A DNA stretch of 64,000 bases from Symsagittifera roscoffensis (lineage: Eukaryota > Xenacoelomorpha > Acoela > Convolutidae), in the NCBI RefSeq assembly GCF_963678635.1, contig NC_087063.1, positions 52,593,074 through 52,657,073 of the forward strand. Reading direction: 5' to 3'. A program made the translations under genes and the position numbers. Positions 34,727 through 45,560 of this stretch are shown here, in pieces. How positions within the stretch are numbered: the stretch's first letter is position 1; the number at the start of each line of letters is the position of its first letter. The notes beneath the pieces are model-generated. The model was not told where the DNA came from and searched no databases. It saw only the letters and a list, made by a program, of their open reading frames with translations.

Positions 34727-36725
34727 AAACTGGTGCGACCGCAGCAGAGAACTACTACTTAAGAAGTTCCTTTTATCCAACAAACTCGAAAAAGCTTTTG
34801 AAATTCAAAAAAATATATTAAAATTAGTATCTGTGGGTTTTTGTCAGATTAGTTTTCAACCTCAAAAAGCCAGAGACAAGGGGGGTGTTTCGATAGAAAC
34901 ACAATTTAATTGTCTTCTAGTTGACAGAAATTTCTAGAAGGGTTCTTGCGAAACGTACCCCCCTACGCTAACAGTCACCCACGATGTTCCTCCATCTCGA
35001 GGTCTATTATACAGCTTTCTAACTGACATTAGCTCATGAACTTAACTATTATCAATATTATAAAAATATACGAAATTTTTGAAAGAATCGTTCTCTGCCT
35101 AAGTCCGCCAATAAGATATACCCTTTTTGTTCAGTAACCCACTAACTACTGCCGAAACTTCAGTTTAAAGTTATCATCACTAAAATTGGTTAAATCCTGT
35201 ATTCAACTTTAGTGCTCAAAAACATATTAAATATCTTCATTCCTTTTTATGAGGGGGTTCAGTGGTCATAAGTGCAATCTAGGAGCACCCTAAATTGTAT
35301 AGAAATTGAATTTTTTATCACAAGTACATCCAACCATTCGCGTTTGTTGCTATTTATTACAATCCTTCATTATTTATTGAGGCTCAACCTAAATTTTCTT
35401 AAACTCATCTTCATTTTATCTATCTTAACGTATTCTAAACCTAAAGCATCCATCAGTAAAGCTACCAATTACTGAAACTAAATAAGGAAATAACAAAATC
35501 AAAAACGAAGGAACGGTTTTGGGTGTTTTTTACTAAATCATTGGTTTTTCATGACACGGTTTGAATATAAAACTAGTCCACAATAAAAATACGCACTAAA
35601 ACCAATCTTACTTGTTAACCACATAGCATAAAACACCAAGTTTTAGTTTCAACACAAAAATTTTGGGTTTCACAACAAAAACTAAATCTAAAACACTAAC
35701 ATATCCAGTTTACATTGATAAAATAGGTTTCATATGATAGCCAAAGCACTAGAAAATTGATTTTACCAGCCAAAGTTTTAGATTTCAGTCTAATTTTCAG
35801 TTGTAGGACCAAACGTTTCAATTAAATTATTATAGTTTCCGGTCAAAATTTTAAGTTTTTGTAAACGATTCGGGTAAAACAGCAAAAGTTGAACGGGTGA
35901 AACCCAAATTTGGATACCATAAGTCAAAAACAAGATCTAAAATGGTAAGTTTTTGTTAGTTTGAGGTTTTAGAACATAGAAAATGAGATTTTGATCTCCA
36001 AATTGTGCTCCGAACACCGAATATCGACTTTTCAAAGAAAACTAACGGTGTTCAAATAAACTAACTAATCAGTTTTAAAACTTGGTTCCTACTGGTTCCT
36101 AAGGCTGAAACGTACGTTTCAGAAATGCAGTTTTTGGTTTCAGACCCAAAAATCTTGCATCCTAAGTCAAAAATTTGTAGAATATAGGTAGATACAAGGA
36201 ATCTTTAATGCACTAACTGTTTTTTAAACTCAAAAAACTCCTAAAAGGAGTTAGATTGAGCCCTCAAACTTATAGTTTCAGGCAACTAAAATCGTCTTTT
36301 TAGGCTTAAATTCTCATTTTTTGGCAATTTTTTGCTGGAATAAAATTTTTTCAGAGATATCAAACTAGTTTTTCAATTTCGAAACTCTAAAACCAATCGA
36401 TCACACTTTCAGCCCCATAAACTTAAAATTCCGCGAACAAATTTGTGATTTTGAATTTACAAACCTTATCATAAATCTAATTTACGCTAGAACAACTATC
36501 AAAAACCGACTTTTAATTTAAAGACCGATTTTTAAAGCAAAAAGAAAGTATAGTAAAGTTTTTATACAACTTTAAGATAAAAAACTCTATTTCGGCTACC
36601 ATAGTTTCAGGCACAAAAATAAACTATGTTTTTCAGCCAGTGATAACCTCAGAAGGCATATGATTATTTAAATTATCGTAACAAAAGCATCAATAAAACT
36701 TCACAAAAACGAAGTTTCAGGTTTC
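34727..36725 (+). repeat. leader copy 2 (element 2)
   Basis: Aligned with 31,101-33,200 at high identity, with small indels. It ends near ACGAAGTTTCAGGTTTCA and jumps into gag. No gene is seen. Confidence 0.78.
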
Positions 36726-37235
36726 AATCTTAAGAGGACCAGCCGCTCAATGATATCAGGGATTAGCAGTAAATTTACCTTGGAACGATATAAGAAATCA
36801 GTTCATAGATAGACTCGCTGGTGATAAGGAATAGTATAGAAGACGAATAGAAGCAGAAAACAAAAGAAGACAATCTGATGAAATCGTCAAAAACTACATA
36901 CATAGATTAGGCCCCGCTGTAGATTGTGGATGGCCTAATTTAAGTTTCAATGATAATCAAAGAACAGCAAAGAAAAATTAATTCTTTGTGCGCGGCTTAA
37001 GCCCGCCAGGCTTAAAACCAAAGCCGCATCAATTCTTAATCTAGAATCCACTCGCAACCTGGCAACAAAAAGAAGATCATATTGTTATAAAAGACTTACG
37101 TTTTTCAATGTGAATTTTTTGGAACAGCATCCAGTAGCATAGATAGTAAATTGGAAATAGACGTAATAAAGGATCAACTTAAAGATTTAACAGGACTAAT
37201 GAAGGATCATAAAATAAACGCAGTTTTCCCAAAGA
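36726..37235 (+). pseudogene. gag: Gag middle part, copy 2 (element 2)
   Basis: It matches copy 1 from LRGPAAQ onward and extends beyond it with EIVKNYIHRLGPAVDCGWP, a typical capsid C-terminal stretch. Stops and shifts follow. The N-terminal Gag part and ATG are deleted. It abuts an envelope-like fragment at 37,236. Confidence 0.68.
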
Positions 37236-37911
37236 AACAACAAATATAGTAGCCACACTATACTCAACAGTCCGATCAACAACATTAATAGGATACAAGT
37301 TTACAGCAACATTTTTCGAAAAGAAAGTACATTGCTCGCAGGTCTCAAACGGAAATAAAAACCGACTAGACCACGAATCTTTCTATCAGAGTAAAATAGA
37401 AAGATTATTACATTTTAGCCCTCAAGACTGTAAGAATGAACTTAGACAATTACACTTAACACAAAACGTAGGAACGAATAGAAAACTTGTAAATTTTCAA
37501 GTTTTCCCAGACTTAGCACATCAAGCAGAACTTGAAAAACATCAAGGTCACATTAGACTAGACACAAATTTCCCCCTCTCATGGAACACACGGAAGATTT
37601 TTATACGATCTACATGATAAACACTGGATATCACATATAGGTATAAATGATCCCTCAAAATGCAAAGCAGATACAAAAATTAAAGGATATCAAGAAATAA
37701 TGTTTTTTGACTGGAAAATACAACTTGAAAAAGTACAACTGACACGAGATTTAAAAGACGACACGATTCTTGACCAAGGCATTCGAATTCTTGCAAAAAT
37801 GGCCGAGGATATTGCGAACCTACAACACGCACAAAAGCAACTATTGTATGGTTTCCTGAAGAAACCTGCACAATTTTTCAAGTCGCAAGAATACACGCTA
37901 GAATGATTAAT
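37236..37911 (+). pseudogene. envelope-like fragment embedded in gag (element 2)
   Basis: This is collinear with element 1 from about 20,858 to 21,442. The match begins GAAACAACAAATATAG and ends AGAATGATTAATTT. Recognisable pieces include IGYKFTATFFEKKVHCSQVS, and from 37,700 an open frame with MFFDWKIQ. It holds about 52 bp that element 1 has lost, and has its own frameshift near 37,590. It lies between Gag capsid and the Gag tail/protease, not at the 3' end where env belongs. Confidence 0.7.
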
Positions 37912-38935
37912 TTTCGCGACATACGATAAGCCATTTTTTCAAATATAACGATCAACAGGAGCAAAATTATGACTCGCTTCAAGTAAGAGAGAATTCAAAC
38001 AGAAGTTATCATAACTATAGCAAGAGTTGGTCAAGAGTAGACAACAATTTCAATGACATAAATCACCAACAAGAATTCAGGCATTTGTCAAATTGCAAAG
38101 AAATTTCTCAATCATGTGACAGGTCGAATAGTATAAAACCCTTCAACAAAAATAAGGATTATCATTCACCTTACCAGATCCACAACTTTAGTGATGATGA
38201 CATTCCAGGATACTCTACCGAAAATGAGTGTGAACTTGTTAATTTTAACTAGGTCAGCCTCCGACTGAGCCAAAAAAAACACAATTGTATATAAACCTAT
38301 ACCAAAATCCCGTCAGAGACAAAAAAAGTTTTGGAAACCCAGTTCTTACTAGACACTGGAGCAGCATGTTTGCTTGTTAATTTTGACAGTTATGAACAAA
38401 AATGTAAAATACACTCTCTACAGCTGAAAAAATCTAGATCAAACACAGTTGCTGTTAATGGATAAAATAAAACTTGTAGGTTATACTATTTTTGACTCTA
38501 CTTTTGGTACTAACACTGATAATCCGTTAAAAATTAAAGCATGGATTTCAGCCAATGACGGATGCGATCCAAATACATTAGGACTCAATTTCATTTCTCA
38601 AAAATTAAAAAACAATAAACTCTTCAAATTCTACGTTAGAATCAAAAAATTACCCTGATATATCAGTTCCTATCAGTATTATAAGAGGCATAAGTTATCC
38701 TTATCTAAAATTTTATCAAAATAATTTTCTTAAAAATAAATATAATTAATGCGCCAAAATCATCCCGCGTTATTTCAATTTCTCCAGCAGGCGTGGTTTT
38801 CAAAGTAGGAACAGCGTTTAGAATTGATAAGTCTTTAGAACAAAAAGGCATTAAAGCTTATAGTACAAATTATAGCTATGAAGAAAAATCAATACCTATC
38901 GTACTCAAAATTCCAGAGAGCCAAAAATAATTATA
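37912..38935 (+). pseudogene. Gag tail, protease and pre-RT remnant (element 2)
   Basis: 37,940-38,250 reads as an Asn/Ser/Tyr/Gln-rich Gag tail ending in DDDIPGYSTENECELVNFN. The protease follows at about 38,335 with QFLLDTGAACLLV, an intact DTG active-site motif. Its C-terminal half is open at 38,449-38,658 in another frame (DPNTLGLNFI). A further piece at about 38,760-38,930 (SSRVISISPAGVVFKVGTAF) occupies the pre-RT position. No RT motif follows. Confidence 0.68.
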
Positions 38936-40671
38936 AGCAAAGGTCCATTAGGCCAAAAGTTTGAAGTTATAGGAAGAAAATTATTTTTTTATCTGATTTA
39001 AAACAACAATTATTGTATTTTTTTTTTCACTAAATCTTCTATAACACTTAAAATTTTGTGCAATTTTCCTATTTTTGTGTATACTGAGCAGCAAATTTAA
39101 AATAATCTTACTGAAAAATCATAAAACGAGTGTTCCTTTTTTTGTTATTAGATTTCACTAATCAGGCATTTTTTGCGCGTGTGTCTGTTGTTATTTTTTA
39201 TTCAAGCAATTGCCAAAAAAATAAAGCTTACTGAAAAAAAAACTTTCAAACAGAAAAACATTCTTGTGTATAAAAAAGTATACACAAAACTAAATATGCT
39301 GCAAATAATAACGGTTCTGTATGACACCCAAAAGGAAATGCCAAAAAATGCGTGGTCACGGATTAATTTCTTATCCGATATTGAAAACAGTGAATTACGC
39401 CAACAGTTTTGGACCATCCTCAAAATCTAATAAAGATAGAAGGATCAGAACCCATTGGCTGAGACAAAAAGTTTTTCGAATTCAACACTGATGGAATTTA
39501 AAATTACCCTACATACAATACTGAGAATTAATAGAGTGAAACATTTGATGAAAGAACTAGCCAATGTTAAATTGTAACACACATATTCTGCGAAGTCGAT
39601 TAGCACCATCTGCTTCCTCTTAGGGCCCAAGTAGGGACCAATGACATTAATTATTATCTTTGTAGTTTTCAAGTTACAAAATGCAGACTACAAGAAATTC
39701 ATCAAAAATATCAAAGAAATATCACCTCTTCTCTTCTCAACACATTGAGTAAAATTTTCATCAATATTCTTTATCAAAAAATGGGCGAAAAAAAATTTTC
39801 GACCCGACCCGCCGCAGATTTATGCCAGCATTTGTGGGTGACTTTGTGTAGCCTTTTTAAAATCATGGTACCATATTCTTTCATCCAACGCAAATGATTG
39901 TCGGTGGCTGTATGCAGCCTTTGAGAATCTTATGACTCGCTCATCGAATTTCTACCAGATTACCAGTTCGGTAATTAAGAATTCACAACACACAAGCATC
40001 TAAATCATTAAATAGCACAGATTTTCAAAAGTAATTCTTTGAAAACTGGACCGCATCATTAATATGATTGCTCACGTAAGATTTCACTTCATAAAAATCA
40101 GGAGGAATTTTTCTTAACTAAAATTGTGAACCTGGATTACAACCTAAAAGAAACTAATACACTTATCTCATTGATTATTATACCGTTTTGTAATTTGTCT
40201 CAATTTTTTTTTAATATTCAATCTCGATTTGATTCAAAATCAAATTTTTTCTGTATCTTATCAAAAAAAATGAAACAAAATTTGCTGGTTATGACAAAAA
40301 AGTTGTCAAATCAAAAATATATTTGTTTATTCTTGCCTTACAACTTTTACAATTTTCTATTCGTTCATATTTGCATCTAGTACGTCCCAACCAAATGTGT
40401 AAAGCTGTATATTTTGTTAAGTATATTACGATCATGATGGAACTCAGAGGTTGTTGTTATTTCTCCAATTTTCATCGTGGTTGGTTTGTGTGCAACACAA
40501 AGAATACTAAGGTTTGATTTGAATAGGAAACAAAAATCAACCTTACTTAGCTTGTCTATGACCTAGAAATTTCACATATTCTTTTTCTATAATAAACAGA
40601 AAATAGAACTAAGACAGGATGTTTGACAGTTGAAATTAAACCGGTTATGAGCTGTGAGATCTCAGTTGAAA
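38936..40671 (+). other. undefined 3' region of element 2
   Basis: Pol is missing after 38,935. Open frames at 39,173-39,430 (MPKNAWSRINFLSD near its end) and 40,126-40,380 are seen without a recognisable domain. It may be a deletion-joined or inserted foreign sequence. Confidence 0.4.
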
Positions 40672-40918
40672 TACACAAAATATTCATCAGAGCAAGAAGA
40701 AGCTAGCATGGTGTCACTGCAGTTTTGAGAAGCAAAACTCAATCTATCAACTCGCAACACAATTGCATTTTCGATTTGATAACGATGAGTATTACCAAAA
40801 TCAAGACAGCGAGTTGCAATTGATTGAAATCGTCTATGGCATCAATGACAAGAAGGATGAGAGAAAAGCTCTAAAAACAATTGAAAGGAAACGAATGATT
40901 CAAATTATTTCACTTTGA
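40672..40918 (+). CDS. unidentified coding-like frame in the 3' part of element 2
   Basis: Open from just after a TGA to a TGA at 40,916, about 81 codons. Its composition is more protein-like and GC-richer than the surroundings: WCHCSFEKQNSIYQL, then FDNDEYYQNQDSELQLIEIV and a basic end (DERKALKTIERKR). There is no ATG near the start, so it would be an exon or a broken gene. Not recognised. Confidence 0.3.
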
Positions 40919-41069
40919 CTTTGTAACGATTTGATTTTATCTTAAAGTATAAGGTCTGGTTCAAATATTCAACCTAACCCTTTTTGACGATATATAACAT
41001 AATTTCATACCAATGTAATTGTAAGTATCGAACAACTGTCTATCTAAAAAAGGGCGTGAGTTGTAGTAG

Positions 41070-41986
41070 TGTTGTAATTGTTTACATAAGATTTGAGTGG
41101 AGTCCTTTCCACTTTTAATTGTCAACCATTTAAACACTAGTCCGATTTTTTTTGTTCTTTCTAGGCTGAATTTCTTTTAAAATATTCAAAATTTTCCACA
41201 GAGTATTTTGTCGGATATCAAAGAAAAAGTGTTTCGCCAAATAGGCTGACCGGGTCAAATGTTCTGCTTCGAAAAGCAGACATTAGATCGATAAGCACCC
41301 GGTCTTTGGAGCCTAAAAAAGACACAAAAAATTCCCTGCAAATCAGAGACGGAATGAAAAACGGCTTTTTTTAAAGACTTCAAAGATGAGACTACTGAAA
41401 ATTTTCCAAACACCTGGAAGATGAAACATATCCAATGAAACAAAGTCTATAAAGATGAGAACTAGACTTAAGTAATTTGAAACATTCTTGCATTAAAAAT
41501 ACTTGTCTAAAATATTCCACTCTCAATTCAACTCGGTCAGTCAAGTTAACATCTTCTGGAAGAACTTTATTTCTTTCTTTTGATTCATTTCTTTTTATAA
41601 TTTCATTACAATATCATACGATCTTAGAACTTCTATAAATTCCCGAAAATTAAAAGCAGCAGCACGGATCTAAACGAACTGATGACCCAAAACTCTGAGA
41701 AGCATTAGGTGGACAAATCATTCAGCAATCTGGGAGCGGACTACAGGCGAATGAAGTGTTAGTTTAAGTGTAAAACTAAGCATTGTCCCCATTCCTGTTG
41801 GTACTAAAGACAGTTGTTCCGTTATTGTTTAAATCAGTTATAGTTAGGTATCCATCGTATAATTACAGACACTCTTCTAACTTAGTTTTCAAATTAAAAT
41901 TGTTGTCAAAAAATTTGACGAACTAAGGTGAGACTTTTAACTTAGACTAGATTAATAAGCAATCAACCAGCAATGGTCGCTTAGTA
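41070..41986 (+). repeat. 3' LTR of element 2
   Basis: Begins TGTTGTAATTGTTT after the purine-rich AAAAAAGGGCGTGAG (a plausible polypurine tract at 41,046-41,060) and ends AATGGTCGCTTAGTA. Matches the 5' LTR with an extra ~35-bp stretch around 41,530-41,570. Confidence 0.85.
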
Positions 41987-42191
41987 ACTCTGTTTTTTTT
42001 GTACGTGAAATCTGAAGTCGCACTTTTGTTGAAGATATTTATTTACGCGAAAGAAACATACTTGAGAAACAGTTGCTCTACTTCTTGACCTTCAACATCA
42101 AGTTGGTTTTAAACTTGAGCTATGTTGTTTGAGATCATAAAAAGACCATTTGAATTCAATCAATGTAACTGTTTTTAAAGATTTTTCTTAG
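41987..42191. other. right flank of element 2
   Basis: The first ~40 bp (GTGAAATCTGAAGTCGCAC) match the repeat at the end of U1, confirming that element 2 interrupts the U2 copy. The rest is unannotated and ends in a pyrimidine-rich splice acceptor. Confidence 0.6.
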
Positions 42192-42314
42192 GTCATGGAT
42201 TTTCAACAGCAATTCAATGATATCATCATTCAGGCTACGGATAAAAACGTGAGAGTGGTGTTGTTGCAGATGACAAATAACTTACTGTCTGGTAAGAATG
42301 ACCTGACAGAGAAG
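42192..42314 (+). CDS. candidate host exon (41 codons, phase 0 at both ends)
   Basis: A pyrimidine-rich acceptor (TTTTTCTTAG) ends at 42,191. Three nt later is ATG (42,195), followed by an open frame beginning MDFQQQFNDIIIQATDKNVR. At 42,312-42,320 lies AAG|GTGAGT, a consensus 5' splice site. Without splicing the frame would stop at 42,366. The protein is helical-looking and not recognised. An acceptor hugging the ATG suggests a first coding exon with trans-splicing or a short upstream exon. It could instead be a fragment of a mobile element gene. Confidence 0.4.
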
Positions 42315-42449
42315 GTGAGTGACTTGCAAACTATCTGTTATAATTTGAACGAGTGGTTGAGGGTATAGGAACGGTATTCCAGTAAGAAATCTATCCTAAT
42401 CAAAAATATTTTTTTTCGATCAGAGAGAATTCTTTTGACAATTTTATGA

Positions 42450-42970
42450 AAAGAAAACAAGTTTCATAAAAATTTGATTGTTGTTTTTCGGGATTTGGGA
42501 AACACTAAAGTTACGGAGGGCTCATTTATGGCGGACCACTTTGTTGCGGTGACTGAAAATCTACCACTTGGGTTGATCCTTACGAATTATAGAAAAGTTG
42601 TCAGGTTGGAGGGCAAATTAGCATTTTAGAAATACGAAAAAAATTGTATAAAAAAGCGAAAAATTGATCGGCAAGAAAACTTACATGAAAAACTGTCTCC
42701 CTCCCTAATAATGGAACATGAAACAAAAGGCAATCGAAACTGGTTACATTTCATCTTCCTACAATTGCAATTTGTCGTTTTGTGGAGAAATGACCGGGGG
42801 CAGTTTCGTTATGAAAAAATGGACTATGTAGACGACTTCAAAAAATAAAAAATAACCCGTGGCTAAAAGGGCGACAAGTTCTAGAAGAGGTGCCTCCGAA
42901 ATAGGAAAATGAGGAAAGATACATGAAACTATATGCTAGTCTTTCTCCCGGATTGAAAAAAAATTGACCT
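42450..42970 (+). pseudogene. decayed coding stretches, unidentified
   Basis: Three pieces have protein-like composition. 42,450-42,626 contains LIVVFRDLGNTKVTEGSFMA. 42,711-42,848 starts with ATG and ends YEKMDYVDDFKK. After a frameshift, 42,848-42,957 reads NNPWLKGRQVLEEVPPK, a TAG, then ENEERYMKLYASLSPGLKK. They may be exons and remnants of the gene begun at 42,195, or of an unrecognised mobile element. No domain was identified. Confidence 0.3.
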
Positions 42971-43520
42971 TTGAAAGTTTTCTTGTTTTCTGGTTATCTG
43001 TTTGGTTTTCTCCAAAAATTCTCAGCCATAGACAAATGTAATTTCTACAGTCCGCTTTGAAGCAAACTATTTTTTCTTTTTTTGATGTTTTCTTTTGCAA
43101 AAAAAACACTGTATAGATTTCAGTTTTGTAAAATAAACAGTCCTTAAAAAGCTATCCACGAAAAAGCCAAAAATGTGAAGAATGTTTTCTTTTTTTTTCA
43201 GTTTTGTTAAAAATAAAATTAGTATTGCAATTAAAGCCTAATTAGTTGAAAAATTGCACTTTTTTTCTTAGTTTTCTTTTTTTTTCTGCCACCTTTTTTT
43301 CAAAAAGCAACCTCGAATTTAGTTGCGGTTTCCAGCAATTAATCTGGTCAAAAAAAATATCTGCCCCTGGTAGCGATTTTCAGCAACCGGAATGAAAATC
43401 TTCTAAGCTAGATAAAGACCCAAAAATTGATTTCTGAGCAGTTATGGTTAAACCAAGTGAAAAACGATAGGCGAATTAAATGAAAAAGCAATTCGATACT
43501 TTCTAACTGGCAAGTTATCA
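42971..43520. other. gene-free T-rich DNA
   Basis: Many poly-T and poly-A runs; nothing recognisable. Confidence 0.5.
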
Positions 43521-43867
43521 ATTTTAGAAACAGTGAATGGTAGCAGCCATCGTGAAGATGTTGCTTTTTCATCAGCAAAAATATTTCAAACACTAAAAAA
43601 ACAATTGATCTTCGATAAAATGCAAATTTTAACCATCTTATGTGCCAACAGCGAAAAGAAATTCATTCTAACAGTTTCTATAAAGTGCCCCAAACGAAAC
43701 AATGTAAATTTCTTGATCAATCACAAGCTCAAAAAAGCTATTTGGAGCGCACAGTACGTCGAGACACGAATTTCGATTTGGCTCAGCCGACAAAAGACTC
43801 TCGTAATATTGAAAACAGACTGCTATATTTTGGGTTGATTTTGTTGAAAAGCGAAAGTAAAAATTGA
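43521..43867 (+). other. overlapping open frames of doubtful coding value
   Basis: Two frames overlap: 43,533-43,838 and 43,640-43,867. The second has a mildly protein-like sequence (ERTVRRDTNFDLAQPTKDSR). Neither shows a domain, and no splice signals decide between them. Confidence 0.25.
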
Positions 43868-43993
43868 TAGCAGCAAGTGAACATTAGATGTTTTTAACAA
43901 TTTTTGATCAATAGTCATGGTATAACATAATTCTATATTGGATCGCGAGGCAGTAGAAAATATACACTATTCTATCGAAAGACAAAAATTTGC

Positions 43994-44113
43994 TCTAAAG
44001 TCGATGAAATTTCGCTCCAGGAGTCTTGTTCTTTGTCAATACCTAAACTGGTCGAGAACTTCACGTTGGATATTAACTGCGCAGCCCCCGTTGGTATTGA
44101 ATTAGAGGACCAA
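43994..44113 (+). pseudogene. exon candidate, truncated copy A
   Basis: It carries the same coding stretch as 46,793-46,912 (VDEISLQESCSLS...) and the same donor (CAA|GTAAGG at 44,113/44,114). The duplication edge removed the acceptor, ATG and first 13 codons. Confidence 0.5.
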
Positions 44114-44279
44114 GTAAGGGTTGTTTCGGCGACCACGCTTTTCACAGCTCCTAATAGCTATCAAATCTATTTGTGAAAAATTAATTCCTAGGCTCCTAAT
44201 CAGTACAAAAAGAAAATTACCATAACAGATAAAAATAGAAATGAGAGAAAAAATAAACGGTAAAAAACACTTCAATCAT

Positions 44280-44635
44280 AAAAATGATTGTAATCTTGAA
44301 AATTTCCAGAAAAAAAAACTGAATAGATTTTGTACAATAAACAAAAATTTTTACTATGATAGAACACTTGAAAGCCGCAGCCACTTAAGTTTAGAAAAAA
44401 AATCATAGCCCTAAGTGAGAAAAGAGAAAAGGAAGAACAAGTGTGTTTAAAATACAGCCTTCCAAATGCAGAAGAACTCATCAATTTTTTTAAAAAAACT
44501 TGTCCGAAGCTGGGCAAAATAAAGACATCGCCAGAAAATCTAGAAAACAAACTAGAAAATGGAACCACAATTTTTTCGAAAATTTTTCATCCTAAAAAGT
44601 TAACGGAGAAAAAAAAACATAAAAAACAGCCTTAA
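44280..44635 (+). pseudogene. LINE-associated coding remnant, unit 1
   Basis: A frame at 44,280-44,395 reads NDCNLENFQKKKLNRFC... and, after two stops, a Lys/Glu-rich frame reads CLKYSLPNAEELINFFKK and on to 44,635. It lies upstream of the RT remnant and may be its 5' part or an ORF1. It recurs at about 47,085-47,430 with more damage. Confidence 0.4.
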
Positions 44636-44979
44636 TAGTTGAGAACAATGACACAACAACCTAATAAAAAAACTGGTCCTTTTATGTCTGTGCTAATGAG
44701 TTGCCTTTTTAATCAATGTGTAGAGTTATCATATTATTCTTCAAATTTTAAGAATGATAAGTTCAACGCAATCATGATACTGGCACAGTGACAGATTGTT
44801 GTAATTACGGACTTTTTTCTCTTCTACCCTAAAAATTGAACCATAATCGCTTGAAAAATATTATGAAGAAACATGATGTATCAACAGCACGTTTTTAACG
44901 GATTCCAAAATTTAAAAAAGCACAATTGGTGCTATCTTGAATCTCCCTTGTTCTTCTATAATTCTTGTTCTTCTAAAAA

Positions 44980-45560
44980 TAGTGAAAAAAGTTTGGTTCC
45001 GTGGGTACGTTAATAGATCTTACAAAAACGTTCGACACACTTAACCAATAAATCTTAGTGGAAAAAGCTAAACATATAGTTTCCATGGTAAAGTTGACAA
45101 TCTTTTGAGGATTTATCTTGGGAGTCGTAAGAAGTACGTGAGTTATAATAAGTCTTCATTGGGCGCTAACAAATCGACCAAATCAACTATGGTGTACCAC
45201 AAGGTTTAGTTCATTTACTTCATCTTTATGCTATAAATTAGTGATTTGCAAATAACTGTAGGCATTATGAAATAAAATTGTTAGCTGATGATTGTGCATT
45301 TTATACAACAGTTAAAACAGGCAACCAGCTGCAGGTGAAACCTGATAAAAGCAAGGTTGAAAAAAAGTGTTTTTGGAAAACAAGCTTACCATAAACAAAG
45401 ATAAAACAGCCATTTAACAGGAAGAAGTGTTTCAACGATAGATCCCATAGGTACTTAGATCTAGTTATCAATGAAAAATCATAATATATCCATAAAATTT
45501 TAAAATTGGCAAAAAAACCTATCATTGAATTGATCTATCAGATAACAATTTTACAGATTT
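44980..45560 (+). pseudogene. non-LTR (LINE) reverse transcriptase remnant, unit 1
   Basis: Recognisable blocks in broken frames are GTLIDLTKTFDTLNQ near 45,008, a YLGSRKKYVSYNKSS-like stretch, a GVPQG-like block (YGVPQGL near 45,190), a DLQITVG stretch, and LLADDCAFYTT near 45,280, the (F/L)ADD catalytic box of non-LTR RTs. Such enzymes copy RNA by target-primed reverse transcription. The order matches Jockey/CR1-like RTs. Several stops and frameshifts make it inactive. Confidence 0.72.

Larger units (their letters stand above)
30209..41986 (+). mobile_element. degenerate Ty3/gypsy-type LTR retrotransposon, rearranged (element 2)
   Basis: LTRs of about 0.9 kb at both ends enclose a primer-binding site, a very long leader, two partial gag copies, an envelope-like fragment, a protease and a pre-RT stub. 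RT, RNase H and integrase are absent. The candidate target duplication is ACTAT (30,204-30,208) versus ACTCT (41,987-41,991), one mismatch. The primer-binding site and envelope-like homology show kinship with element 1, though LTRs and Gag are different. LTR edges are uncertain by 1-2 bp. Confidence 0.82.
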
